Source: Phycisphaerales bacterium
GTDB taxonomy: Bacteria > Planctomycetota > Phycisphaerae > Phycisphaerales > SM1A02
Assembly (NCBI GenBank): GCA_029268515.1
Contig: JAQWNP010000002.1
Coordinates: forward strand, 124,001 to 188,000
Length of the DNA: 64,000 nucleotides
Reading direction: 5' to 3'
Shown: piece after piece, positions 8,906 to 17,956 of the stretch
How positions within the stretch are numbered: position 1 is the first letter of the stretch
How the letters are laid out: each line of letters opens with the position of its first letter
Made by a program: the position numbers and the translations under genes
The notes under the pieces: generated by a model
Database searches by the model: none
Told to the model about the DNA's origin: nothing
Seen by the model: only the letters and a program-made list of their open reading frames with translations

Positions 8906-11377
8906 TTAGTTCATTGACCTGCGTGGAACGCCTCCAATGTGGTGCGTTGGGGCAACCTTGCCTAGACCGGTCTCTGCGACAGCGCTGCGTGTTTCACACA
9001 CATTGCCATAGTTGACCAAGAAGATTGAGAAGTCGTTGAGATCAACAACCAGATCGCCGTTGAGATCTGCGATGTTCTCACCGGTGGCACCGAAGTTCAC
9101 TAGGAACGCTGTGAAATCAATAAGGTCAACTACACCATCATCAATGATGTCACCTGGGCATTCCTCACAAACATCTGGCACACCGTTGCCATCATCGTCA
9201 GCGAGTTCGCCGCTTAAGATCTGTCCGTAGTCGACAATGCCGTCACCGTTACAGTCGGCAGACCATTCAACAACATAACCCAAACTACCAGTCCAGTCAT
9301 CCCAATCATTTGACCAGTACGCCACATCACCTTGCTGACAGAACATGTCGAGGTAATCTCGACCTTCTACATCAGATGGCTGCATCGATGGATGGCAGTC
9401 GCCCTGGTTCCAAGCTTCATAGCTCCAAGATTCACCGGTGACCCACTGCCATTGACCGGTACCTTCCTTTGTTCCACCAAGCCAGTACCCGGGTCCTGAG
9501 TCAACCAAGGGGAAACTACTGGTGATAAAGGCATTTTCCTCAACAGATGTCATGGTCGCCAAGTAACCACCCTGATTGTCAGCAGCTGCCGCCGCCTCGG
9601 TCCAATCAATCTGAGCGACTGAGAAGCGCTCATACCAATTCCCGTTCCCGCCATCTTCGACGCGCCATTGTTGCAGCTCGCACACGGTATTACCGCCGTT
9701 GTCGACATAGCCCTGGTATGACCCTTCGCCATCGATCTGGTCGGGGATATTTTGGCAGACCACCGTATTCTCGAGTTTTGGCTCAGTGTCATCACCGTTC
9801 CAGCCACCTCCGGCAATGCCACCGCCGAACCCATCTGGATGGCCATCGGCCACATTGTGATGAATGTTGCAGTTCTTGACATCAACGATTGCGCCAGGAT
9901 TGATTGTGAGGAACAATGCCCCGCCCCGATCAGTTGCCAGGTTGTTGTTGAACGTGCAGCCATCCAGCGTGACGTCACAATCCGTGAAGAAGCGAATGGC
10001 ACCGCCATCGCCTGAGGTGTTTCCAGTGAAGACACTGTTAGTGACCGAAACCGGGCCGTCGTAGATGGTCAGTGCGCCGCCCGTCATTGGGGCCGAGTTG
10101 GCATTGAAGGTGCAGGTGGCGATCTGCCCGGTCGAATCCTGTATGGATGCTGCACCTGAACTAGTACTCGCGGTATTGGAATCGAAGGTGCAGTCCGTCA
10201 GTGTAAAGCTGCTGTCATTTCCAGCAAAGAATCCGCCGCCACCGCTGCTGGTGGAAGTATTTTCAGCAAACGTAGTATTTGCAATAAATGGGGAGCAATT
10301 TTCCCAGCACAGGAAGCCGCCACCACCCTGAGTTGAGATGTTTTTCTCAATCGTGCTGTTCTCGATGACTGGATCGCTTCGTCGGCAGAAGATTCCACCA
10401 CCATCCTGAGTGGCGTTGTTTTCGAGAATGATGCAGTTGCGAATAGTCGGGTCACAGTCAAACAGGTACAGACCGCCACCATTGTCGGCGCGGCCGTGCT
10501 GGAACGTCAGTCCCTCGATCACCGTGCCGTTGTCACCGCCACCATTGCCGATGAGTCCTCGGCGTGCGTCCTGGCCGTCAACGATGGTGGTTGCAGCGCC
10601 GCCGCTGCCGATGATGCTGATGCCGTGATTGGGCAGTGTGATGACGCTGTTGCCGTTGCTCGTATACGTGCCTGGCATGACGAGGATCGCGTCGCCGTCA
10701 CTGGACGCATTGATCGCATCCTGAATGTTGTCGAAGTCGGCGTCAGGATCGTCGAGCCCGTCGTCGTCGACAGTAATTGGCTCGCAGATGTCCGGTACAC
10801 CGTTGCCATCATTATCAGTCAGTTCACCGTTTAAGATCTGTCCGTAGTCGACCATGCCGTCGTCGTTGCAGTCGGCGGACCATTCCATAATGAACTTTCT
10901 TTCAACCGGGCTGCCGTTTGTGACTTCATACAGATCATTCCAAGCACCACCACAACAGTAGTGTCCAGCCTCTTCATCGGGGACGCTCAAATCGTTATTG
11001 TCAGGGCCATCGCCATTCCAATTGGTATAGGACCAAGCCTCACCACTGACCCAACCCCACCCACCATTTGGTTCAGAATATTCTGGTGAATTGATGTCCT
11101 GATAGGCGCCAATCCATCGGGCGTCTCCGCCATCGAGGTTGGTATACACCCAGGTATCTTCATCCGCAGAAGTTAAGCTGACGAGATGCCCGCCAAGGTC
11201 TTCGCAATATGAGCGGGCCGCGTGATACGTGCTGTCGATATCGACAGCCTCATACCAGTTCCCATTGCCCCCCTCGGCTTGGGTCCACTGCACGGCTTGG
11301 CCTGCTGCACTGGTTGAAATAGTGAACAACGCGCCAAACAACGCGACAAAGACTGCGAAGCAGTTGGGGGTCTTCAT
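8906..11377 (-). CDS. Secreted C-type lectin / right-handed beta-helix protein with dockerin-like tail
   Basis: The product (823 residues) has a signal peptide ending near SAAGQA. In order it carries: a C-type lectin-like domain (about 28-168; YCEDLGGHLVSLTSADEDTW, then WNDLYE), a spacer ADCNDDGMVDYGQIL, a parallel beta-helix (about 200-560) opening with ILVMPGTYTSNG and rich in NNATQDGGGIF-like turns, a second lectin-like domain (about 575-715), a second spacer ADCNGDGIVDYGQIL, and a dockerin-like pair with DFTAFLVNFG and DFSIFLVNYG. The lectin folds and helix suggest glycan or surface binding. No catalytic residues are obvious, so an enzyme role is not claimed. GGAG stands 7 bases before the ATG. 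It probably lies outside the cell, anchored or attached through the tail. Confidence 0.82.
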   Translation of the reverse strand: MKTPNCFAVFVALFGALFTISTSAAGQAVQWTQAEGGNGNWYEAVDIDSTYHAARSYCEDLGGHLVSLTSADEDTWVYTNLDGGDARWIGAYQDINSPEYSEPNGGWGWVSGEAWSYTNWNGDGPDNNDLSVPDEEAGHYCCGGAWNDLYEVTNGSPVERKFIMEWSADCNDDGMVDYGQILNGELTDNDGNGVPDICEPITVDDDGLDDPDADFDNIQDAINASSDGDAILVMPGTYTSNGNSVITLPNHGISIIGSGGAATTIVDGQDARRGLIGNGGGDNGTVIEGLTFQHGRADNGGGLYLFDCDPTIRNCIILENNATQDGGGIFCRRSDPVIENSTIEKNISTQGGGGFLCWENCSPFIANTTFAENTSTSSGGGGFFAGNDSSFTLTDCTFDSNTASTSSGAASIQDSTGQIATCTFNANSAPMTGGALTIYDGPVSVTNSVFTGNTSGDGGAIRFFTDCDVTLDGCTFNNNLATDRGGALFLTINPGAIVDVKNCNIHHNVADGHPDGFGGGIAGGGWNGDDTEPKLENTVVCQNIPDQIDGEGSYQGYVDNGGNTVCELQQWRVEDGGNGNWYERFSVAQIDWTEAAAAADNQGGYLATMTSVEENAFITSSFPLVDSGPGYWLGGTKEGTGQWQWVTGESWSYEAWNQGDCHPSMQPSDVEGRDYLDMFCQQGDVAYWSNDWDDWTGSLGYVVEWSADCNGDGIVDYGQILSGELADDDGNGVPDVCEECPGDIIDDGVVDLIDFTAFLVNFGATGENIADLNGDLVVDLNDFSIFLVNYGNVCETRSAVAETGLGKVAPTHHIGGVPRRSMN

Positions 11378-11834
11378 CTCTGATCTCCAAGTTGTACGAA
11401 CGTGGTTGTGTGACTCGTGTGAATTAACAGTCGTCTTCCCACAACTGCGACACGATTTTCACAACTTCCCTCTCAAACATCACTTACCGACCCAGAGCCT
11501 AGCAGAAGCAAAGGTTGCTGCGCAGTTCTATGGCTCATCGCGATCAATGCTCACGATGGCGCTACCTTGAGAGGACTTAAGTGGATAATCGCCTCGCCAA
11601 GACCTGTCGCCGTCTGAGCGAAGACGCCCCGGTTTACTTGGCAAGGATCCTCTAGGAGTTGGGCCCAAAATAGTCACCTAGAAATCCCTGCATGGCTAGA
11701 AACATGTTGACCAGCCAACTTTTCAGCCGTCGAGCATAGCCTTTTTGGCTCTTTTTTCCTACGAAATACTGGCCAAACAAGAGCGATAAACAAGACTTTC
11801 ACGAATGTGAGTGGCGGTGCAGTAAACTTCCCCC
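11378..11834. other. 457-base divergent intergenic region
   Basis: This gap separates the minus-strand lectin/beta-helix gene from the plus-strand ABC permease gene, so it should hold both promoters. I see no convincing gene, RNA or repeat. A small AGCC-TTTTT-GGCT hairpin at 11738-11750 followed by a T run is too weak to call a terminator. No clear sigma-70 pair could be fixed by eye. Confidence 0.5.
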
Positions 11835-13562
11835 ATGAAACGCCGCTCTGTGGGCCCTTCCATCCTCATGATCACCCTCCTGGTGCTCTTTGCTGTGTGC
11901 CTGATCTACCCGATTTGGCTGACGATCGAAGGTGCGTTTGTTTCTTATGACGGTGGCTTTACGCTTTATCACATCGGTGAGGTGTTCACCAATGAAGTGT
12001 TGCGCAACAGCCTCCTCAATGCATTGGCGATTGCTGGTTGTACCACACTGCTTTCGATCATCATTTCATTACCACTGGCAGGGCTCACGGCGCGTTATGA
12101 CTTTCCAGGGAAAAAAGTTTTTGGCGCACTGATTTTAGTGCCCTTAATCTTGCCACCGTTTGTTGGTGCGATTGGTCTTACCCACTTGCTTGGACGTAGT
12201 GGCGCTATCAACACACTGTTGATAGATCTAGGTCTTCTCGAAACTGGTTTTGACTTTATTGGTAAAGGTGGCTTCTGGGCGATTGTCGTGATCGAAGCGC
12301 TGCACCTGTATCCAATCATTTATCTCAACGCCACGGCATCACTTGCCAATCTGGATCCAGCGTTAACTGAAGCGGCAGAGAATGTTGGTGCTGGTCCCTG
12401 GAGTCGCTTCACGAAGATCACGCTTCCGCTGATTCGCCCGGGACTCTTTGCGGGTAGCACGATTGTCTTCATCTGGTCATTTACAGAGCTTGGTACACCG
12501 CTGATGTTCGACTATCAGCAAGTTGCTCCAGTACAGATCTTTCAGTTGATAAAGGAAATGTCTGATTCGCAGCAACCCTATGCGCTGACTGCGGTCATGC
12601 TTGCGATCGCGATTGGAATTTATGTCGTTGGCAAATTCTTTTTCGGCCGCCGAGGCCATGAAATGTATGCCAAAGCCTCGGTTCAGGCGATACCTAAGAA
12701 GTTAAAAGGTATTGCTGCGCTGGGTGCTTTAACACTATGTACGGTTGTTGTGCTGATGGCGGTCAGCCCACATATCAGTGTTGTACTTTCGAGTCTTGCG
12801 GTGGATGGTTCGTGGTATCAGTCCATCTTCCCACAGCAGTTCACACTTCAATACTATGACGATGCGCTGACCCATCCCTTAGCAATGGGGTCTATTGAAA
12901 ACAGTCTCGTGTATTCAGTGTGCGCGGTCGCACTCGATCTTGGTATTGGGCTGTTGATTGCCTACTTAATTGTTCGCACCCGCATCTGGGGCCGCACGCT
13001 CCTAGATAGCCTCTCCATGTTGCCGCTGGCCGTTCCCGGTTTGGTGATGGCCTTTGGATATGTGGCCGTGACCTTACGCTGGCCTTTCGGAGAGGGCGAT
13101 CCGCTTGAAGGCGTGCTCAGTGTGACCGGCGCTGAGCCCAATCCAGCGGTCTTGCTAGTCATCGCATATGCGGTTCGGCGTCTTCCCTATGTCGTTCGCG
13201 CGACCGCCTCAGGCTTGGAACAGACTTCGGGGCAGCTTGAAGAAGCAGCTTTGAATATGGGAGCAAGCAAGCTCCGGGCTATTCGGACCATCATCGTGCC
13301 ACTGATCATGGCGAACTTGATTGCAGGTGCTCTTTTGGCCTTTAGCTTTGCCATGCTCGAGGTTTCAGACTCGATCATTCTGGCTCAGCGTGAGGCTGAC
13401 TTCCCCATGACCAAGGCGATTTATGTGCTCTTTGAGCGATTGGGCGATGGTCCCGCCATTGCCAGTGCGATGGGCGTTTGGGGCATGGCACTCCTGGCGG
13501 CCACGCTCATTGGAGCCTCAGTGATGATGGGTAAGAAAATGGGTGCCATCTTCCGGGTCTAA
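11835..13562 (+). CDS. ABC transporter permease, two fused permease modules (ferric iron type)
   Basis: The 575-residue protein has about 12 membrane segments and two copies of the permease domain. Each has the cytoplasmic EAA loop that docks on the ATPase: EAAENVGAGPWSRFTKITLP at about 178 and EEAALNMGASKLRAI at about 468. Such double permeases belong to the FbpB/SfuB/ThiP-like group, mostly ferric iron importers. Neither a binding protein nor an ATPase is adjacent, so both would have to be supplied from elsewhere. The next plus-strand gene is nuoD, 123 bases on, and is not related in function. Substrate is inferred from family shape only. Confidence 0.85.
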   Translation: MKRRSVGPSILMITLLVLFAVCLIYPIWLTIEGAFVSYDGGFTLYHIGEVFTNEVLRNSLLNALAIAGCTTLLSIIISLPLAGLTARYDFPGKKVFGALILVPLILPPFVGAIGLTHLLGRSGAINTLLIDLGLLETGFDFIGKGGFWAIVVIEALHLYPIIYLNATASLANLDPALTEAAENVGAGPWSRFTKITLPLIRPGLFAGSTIVFIWSFTELGTPLMFDYQQVAPVQIFQLIKEMSDSQQPYALTAVMLAIAIGIYVVGKFFFGRRGHEMYAKASVQAIPKKLKGIAALGALTLCTVVVLMAVSPHISVVLSSLAVDGSWYQSIFPQQFTLQYYDDALTHPLAMGSIENSLVYSVCAVALDLGIGLLIAYLIVRTRIWGRTLLDSLSMLPLAVPGLVMAFGYVAVTLRWPFGEGDPLEGVLSVTGAEPNPAVLLVIAYAVRRLPYVVRATASGLEQTSGQLEEAALNMGASKLRAIRTIIVPLIMANLIAGALLAFSFAMLEVSDSIILAQREADFPMTKAIYVLFERLGDGPAIASAMGVWGMALLAATLIGASVMMGKKMGAIFRV

Positions 13563-13685
13563 TAAACCGTCAATAACGCAGGCAGCTGGGTATACTTTCC
13601 CTTCGTGAAAGATGTCACAAAGCAGGGCTTTGGGCATCACCAGACCCATCCACTGGCGATAAATTAGATCAGGAACTGACCACCT

Positions 13686-14978
13686 ATGCCCTATTCCATC
13701 CATCCCGATGAGGGCTATACCGTTGATGCTGATTCCGTCGATTATCTTGACGAGACGCTCGTTGATGGTGGCGACCGCTGGGTTTTGAACTTTGGCCCCC
13801 AGCATCCAGCGACCCACACCACGCTGAGAATTATTTTGCAGCTTGATGGGGAGCGTGTCGTACGGGCCATTCCCCACTGTGGCTATTTGCACTCGGGATT
13901 TGAGAAGTTAGGCGAACACCACGATTACAACCAATATGTGTGCACCATTAGTCGTATGGACTACATCAGCCCCATCGTCAACGATGTGGCATGGCATCAC
14001 GCGGCTGAAGTTCTCTTCGGGATTGATCTGACACCACGTTGCAAAGTGGTGAGAACGATTCTTGCAGAGCTTGGGCGTATTCAAAACCACCTGCTTTGTG
14101 TCGGCGCCGCTGCGCTTGATCTAGGTGCTTTCACAGGTTTTCTCTATGGTTTTAATGAGAGAGAACACATCTATGACATTCTCGACTTTCTGTTTGGACA
14201 AAGGTTCCATCCAGATGGAACCCGTGTTGGCGGCATGATGCGTGACATTCCAGATATGGCAGTGTTCCGAACCATGGTTCGAAAATTCATCGATGTCAGA
14301 CTTCCGAAAGCCATGAATGATATTGAGACGTTGCTCAATACCAATCGTATTTTTATTGATCGTGTTAAAGATGTTGGCATCATTACTGAAGAAGATGCGA
14401 TTGCATGGTCACTATCTGGACCACTGGCACGGGCCTCTGGCGTTAAGCGAGATCTTCGAAAGGACGAGCCGTACCTGTGCTACAAAGACAATTGGGACGG
14501 CCAGGGCGCTGAAGCTGTAAAGTTTGATGTGCCTATCGCAACCCACGGTGACTGCCTTTGTCGCTATCTGGTGCGACTTGAAGAACTCAGACAATCCCGG
14601 CGTATTATTGATCAACTGATTGACAACATTCCTGACGGCCCAATCGACTCAGATCCTGAAGGGAAGACTCGGTTGCCGGATAAAGGCGATGTCTATGGTT
14701 CTATTGAAGCGACGATTCAACACTTTGAGTTGGTCATGACCAACCGAGGTTGGGATACACCTGTTGGAGAGTGCTATGGTGCCATCGAAGGACCCAATGG
14801 TGAACTTGGTTATTACATCGTGGGTGATGGTGGCCGCTGCCCTTGGCGCGTGGCTGTGCGTCCACCAAGCTTTATTAACTACCAAACATTTCCCAAGATG
14901 TTTGAAGGACATCAACTGGCCGACCTTGTAGCGGTACTCGGTTCGATTAATGTGATCGCGGCGGAGCTCGATCGTTAG
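13686..14978 (+). CDS. nuoD: NADH-quinone oxidoreductase subunit D (complex I, 49-kDa subunit)
   Basis: NuoD is part of the quinone-binding site of complex I and descends from the large subunit of NiFe hydrogenases. The 430-residue product shows NFGPQHPATHTTLRI (quinone-site His region), GYLHSGFEKLGEH, TILAELGRIQNHLL, FTGFLYGFNEREHIYD, and a C-terminal AELDR ending as expected for the family. It opens a run nuoD-nuoE-small ORF-nuoF on the plus strand. nuoB and nuoC, which normally precede it, are missing here; an ABC permease gene lies upstream instead. Confidence 0.95.
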   Translation: MPYSIHPDEGYTVDADSVDYLDETLVDGGDRWVLNFGPQHPATHTTLRIILQLDGERVVRAIPHCGYLHSGFEKLGEHHDYNQYVCTISRMDYISPIVNDVAWHHAAEVLFGIDLTPRCKVVRTILAELGRIQNHLLCVGAAALDLGAFTGFLYGFNEREHIYDILDFLFGQRFHPDGTRVGGMMRDIPDMAVFRTMVRKFIDVRLPKAMNDIETLLNTNRIFIDRVKDVGIITEEDAIAWSLSGPLARASGVKRDLRKDEPYLCYKDNWDGQGAEAVKFDVPIATHGDCLCRYLVRLEELRQSRRIIDQLIDNIPDGPIDSDPEGKTRLPDKGDVYGSIEATIQHFELVMTNRGWDTPVGECYGAIEGPNGELGYYIVGDGGRCPWRVAVRPPSFINYQTFPKMFEGHQLADLVAVLGSINVIAAELDR

Positions 14979-15040
14979 ATTGAAACCCCCCTACCTTTTC
15001 TTTGCACGAGAGTGCGCAGTAGCAATTCGGAAACAACAAC

Positions 15041-15568
15041 ATGACTTGGCGAGCCAAACCATCTGCAACTACCAAGATTGAAAAGCGTGATATTCCTTAT
15101 CTCACGCCGCAGATGCTTGAGTCCTATCGTAAAGACGTGTTACCCAGGTATGAAACAAAAATGGGTGCGTTGATGCCCATTCTCCACGATGTGCAACACC
15201 ACTATGGTTACATTGCTGCTCAAGCAATGGTTGAGATTGCTCTCTTTTTAGAGATCACACCAGGTGATGTGCTTGACACGGCATCCTTCTATGAGGATTA
15301 CCATTTAGAGCCAGTTGGTAAGTATGTAGTCGCAGTATGCCAGTCAATTGCCTGTGAGGTTTGTGGTCACCAGGCGATCGTCGACTATGTGCGTGAAAAG
15401 CTCGACATCGAACCGCATGAAACAACCGACGACGGTAAGTTCACCTTACTGACTATGGAGTGTCTTGGTGCATGTGATACAGCGCCATGTGCCTTGGTCA
15501 ATGACCAACGCTATGACAACTTGAGTATCACATCGCTGGAAAAAATTCTCGAAAGTCTGCCAGATTGA
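15041..15568 (+). CDS. nuoE: NADH-quinone oxidoreductase subunit E (complex I, 24-kDa subunit)
   Basis: NuoE holds the off-path 2Fe-2S cluster N1a and pairs with NuoF in the NADH dehydrogenase module. The 175-residue protein has the thioredoxin-like 2Fe-2S motif CQSIAC (C-x4-C) and, later, ECLGACDTAPC with the C-x3-C pair, plus the N-terminal helical part YETKMGALMPILHDVQHHYG. It lies 62 bases after nuoD. Its TGA stop overlaps by one base the ATG of the next small gene. Confidence 0.95.
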   Translation: MTWRAKPSATTKIEKRDIPYLTPQMLESYRKDVLPRYETKMGALMPILHDVQHHYGYIAAQAMVEIALFLEITPGDVLDTASFYEDYHLEPVGKYVVAVCQSIACEVCGHQAIVDYVREKLDIEPHETTDDGKFTLLTMECLGACDTAPCALVNDQRYDNLSITSLEKILESLPD

Positions 15569-15780
15569 TGGCTTCAAATCAGAAAAAGTCGATCATGCGA
15601 TGCATCGGCGAGTTCGTCGGCCATGTTGGTCGTGCGATCAAGACCACGCCTTCTGAAAACTCAGAGCGCCGGGAGATCAGCCGCACCACTGAGGAGCGAG
15701 AACAAGGTGATGTAACACTACGACGCACCACGGTTGAAGAAGTTGAGTTTAAGGCCACACGAACAAATCAAGATTCCTAA
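15568..15780 (+). CDS. Small basic/acidic protein between nuoE and nuoF, unknown
   Basis: This 70-residue reading frame starts at an ATG that shares one base with the nuoE stop (TGATG), which suggests coupled translation, and ends 26 bases before nuoF. The first 30 residues (MASNQKKSIMRCIGEFVGHVGRAIK) could form an amphipathic helix. The rest is charged and rich in Arg, Glu and Thr, and probably disordered. I recognise no family. Its position inside the NADH-module genes suggests a role with NuoE/NuoF, for instance assembly, but this is only inference from context. Confidence 0.6.
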   Translation: MASNQKKSIMRCIGEFVGHVGRAIKTTPSENSERREISRTTEEREQGDVTLRRTTVEEVEFKATRTNQDS

Positions 15781-15806
15781 AACATGTCCAGCTGAGATCG
15801 CAATCA

Positions 15807-17165
15807 ATGTCTACTTACCACATGAAAGAACCCATACTGACCCAGCGCATTCCAACGGCGCCATGGGGGGATCCACGTGACAGGCATCTGGTTGGTTATG
15901 ACGAGTTTGTTCAGACCGGTGGCTACCAAGCACTTGATCAAGCCCTCACGATGGATCCAGCGGCGATTGTTGATTTGGTCAAGGAATCACAACTAAGGGG
16001 TCGTGGTGGCGCTGGCTTTCCGTGTGGTTTGAAGTGGACGTTTCTTCCTGAACCTGATGGGAAGCGGCGCTATCTTGCTGTGAACTGTGACGAAGCCGAG
16101 CCAGGCACTTTCAAAGATAGACTCTTCTGTGATTACGACCCACACCTGATACTTGAGGGTATCGCTATTGCCTGCTGGGCGTGCCGACTTGATACGGCTT
16201 ACTTTTTTATCCGCGGCGAATACCATCACCAAGCCCGTGTGATTGAGCAAGCGATTCAAGAGGCATACGACAAAGGGATCTTTGGATCCAAAGGCCTCTT
16301 GAACGGTAAGACAGATTTTGCAGTCGAGTGCTACTTACATCGCAGCGCCGGGGCTTATATTTGTGGCGAAGAAACTGGTTTGTTAGAGGCCATTGAAGGT
16401 AAACGAGGTTGGCCCCGCGTCAAACCACCTTTCCCAGCAGTTGAGGGTCTCTTTGGGCGACCAACGATTGTTAACAATGTAGAAACGCTGGCATGCTTGC
16501 CTTCTATTCTGACACGCGGCACAGAATGGTTTCAGTCGATTGGGGTTGCCTCTTCGATTGGTGGCCCTCCGAGTTATGGACCGAAACTTGTTGGCGTTTC
16601 AGGTCATGTCGAGCGTCCTGGTGTTTTTGAAGTTGGCCTGGGTATTCCTCTCAATGATCTCGTCGATACGTACTGTGGCGGTATGCGAGGTGGCAAGACC
16701 TATAAGGGCGCGATTGCTGGAGGCGTCAGCATGGGCATACTCGGCGCCGATCAATTTGGCGCCGAAATGGATTTTGACATTGGTCGCCGGTACGAGGTCA
16801 TGGGTCTTGGTACAGCTTGCCCCACGGTCTTCGACCAAGATACCGATATGGTTTCGGTAGCAAGAAATATTGCTCGTTTCTTTAGTAACGAGTCATGTGG
16901 TCAATGCACACCATGTCGTGAGGGTGCGCCGTGGGTTTATAAGTTGTTGTGCAGAATTGAGGCTGGTGATGCAACAACGAAAGATCTTGACCTGCTTCTT
17001 GAAGTTGCGGGATCAATGGGCTCAATGCCAGGCACTACCATTTGTGGTTTGGCAGACGGTACCAACTGGGCGGTACGAACCATCGTCAACAAATATCGCA
17101 GTGAATTTGAATCTCGCGTACGGGCATCTTATGTTCCGGTAACAGTCGGTGGTCAAACCGAATAA
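15807..17165 (+). CDS. nuoF: NADH-quinone oxidoreductase subunit F (complex I, 51-kDa subunit)
   Basis: NuoF binds NADH and FMN and carries the 4Fe-4S cluster N3. The 452-residue product has the NADH/FMN loop RGRGGAGFPCGLKW, then NCDEAEPGTFKDR, GAYICGEETGLLEAIEG, a SLBB region, and the cluster site ESCGQCTPCREG with the later Cys in TTICGLADG. All expected ligands are present. The gene follows nuoE and the small ORF. After it come ybeY and a CorC-like gene, which are not part of complex I. An imperfect GC-rich stem at 17174-17210 lies after the stop but has no T run. Confidence 0.96.
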   Translation: MSTYHMKEPILTQRIPTAPWGDPRDRHLVGYDEFVQTGGYQALDQALTMDPAAIVDLVKESQLRGRGGAGFPCGLKWTFLPEPDGKRRYLAVNCDEAEPGTFKDRLFCDYDPHLILEGIAIACWACRLDTAYFFIRGEYHHQARVIEQAIQEAYDKGIFGSKGLLNGKTDFAVECYLHRSAGAYICGEETGLLEAIEGKRGWPRVKPPFPAVEGLFGRPTIVNNVETLACLPSILTRGTEWFQSIGVASSIGGPPSYGPKLVGVSGHVERPGVFEVGLGIPLNDLVDTYCGGMRGGKTYKGAIAGGVSMGILGADQFGAEMDFDIGRRYEVMGLGTACPTVFDQDTDMVSVARNIARFFSNESCGQCTPCREGAPWVYKLLCRIEAGDATTKDLDLLLEVAGSMGSMPGTTICGLADGTNWAVRTIVNKYRSEFESRVRASYVPVTVGGQTE

Positions 17166-17320
17166 AGGTAATCAAGGGCCCCAAGAACGTCTGGAAGGCC
17201 CCTTCCTGGCCACTGATGCAACGTGGCAGGAATTACCCTTGCCACACAGCGGTGCGAGCCTATGCTGTGTCGTCTAGCAGATTCGGTCTGCATCGCTGCG
17301 GTGGGCGGCGTCAATCAACC

Positions 17321-17956
17321 ATGCCCATCATTCAAGACGTTTTGAGGTCATCAAATTTAATGGCACCCATTGCGGAACCGTCCGCCTCGTCAGAATCTGC
17401 ACCCGGCTCATCAGAAGCGCCGCTGGCAGATCCTGACCAACCTCCTGAACCGGAAAAGACACAAAAGCAATCTAAAGAGGATTGCCCAGGACATCAGTGC
17501 GTCTGTGAAGTGGATGTGATCTGGTCAATTGATCGTCCCTGCGTGATTGACCTTGAGCTTGTTACAACTCAACTCAAACAAGCCGCTACTTATCTCAAGA
17601 CACAAGACAAGAGTTTTGCGATCGCCATCATTGATGATGCTGCGATGTGTGCCTTGCATGATCAGCATTGTGGTGATCCAACGCCGACAGATGTATTGAC
17701 ATTCGATGTAGATACAGAGTCGAGTAAAGAGGTGGCAGATATCGCTATCTGCTTTGATGAGGCGCAGAGACAAGCAACCCAACGTGGACACGCCGTTGAC
17801 AGTGAGTTGCTGCTCTATGCCATTCATGGCATGTTGCACTGTGATGGACATGACGACACCAATGCAGAAGCATTTACTCAAATGCATGATGAGGAAGATC
17901 GCATTCTGACAGCGATTGGCATTGGTCCCCTCTTTTCAGGGGGGCCAGACTCATGA
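17321..17956 (+). CDS. ybeY: YbeY-type endoribonuclease (16S rRNA maturation)
   Basis: YbeY is a zinc-dependent RNase used in 16S rRNA 3' end processing and ribosome quality control. The core is recognised by PTPTDVLTFDVDTE, then EVADIAICFDEA, and the metal motif HGMLHCDGHDD. The usual third ligand His is replaced by Asp (His169, His173, Asp179 with this start). The N-terminus is unusual: about 60 residues rich in Pro, Ser, Glu and Asp precede the domain. Start is uncertain: ATG 17216, 17321 and 17362 are all possible, and 17321 was chosen as a middle case without a clear ribosome binding site. The stop overlaps the next start by four bases (ATGA), as in many ybeY-corC pairs. Confidence 0.82.
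   Translation: MPIIQDVLRSSNLMAPIAEPSASSESAPGSSEAPLADPDQPPEPEKTQKQSKEDCPGHQCVCEVDVIWSIDRPCVIDLELVTTQLKQAATYLKTQDKSFAIAIIDDAAMCALHDQHCGDPTPTDVLTFDVDTESSKEVADIAICFDEAQRQATQRGHAVDSELLLYAIHGMLHCDGHDDTNAEAFTQMHDEEDRILTAIGIGPLFSGGPDS

Noticed and set aside
10300-10700. Regular repeat units suggesting a CRISPR or tandem array
   Set aside because: The periodicity is that of the beta-helix turns in the protein (NxxxxxGGGI-like) and the units are too unlike at DNA level.
13518-13892. 124-residue minus-strand frame across the permease/nuoD junction
   Set aside because: It covers the start of nuoD, has no recognisable motif, and leaves no room for the nuoD leader.
17174-17210. GC-rich stem after nuoF as a terminator
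   Set aside because: The stem is imperfect and no T run follows; it may simply be a chance palindrome in the region before ybeY.
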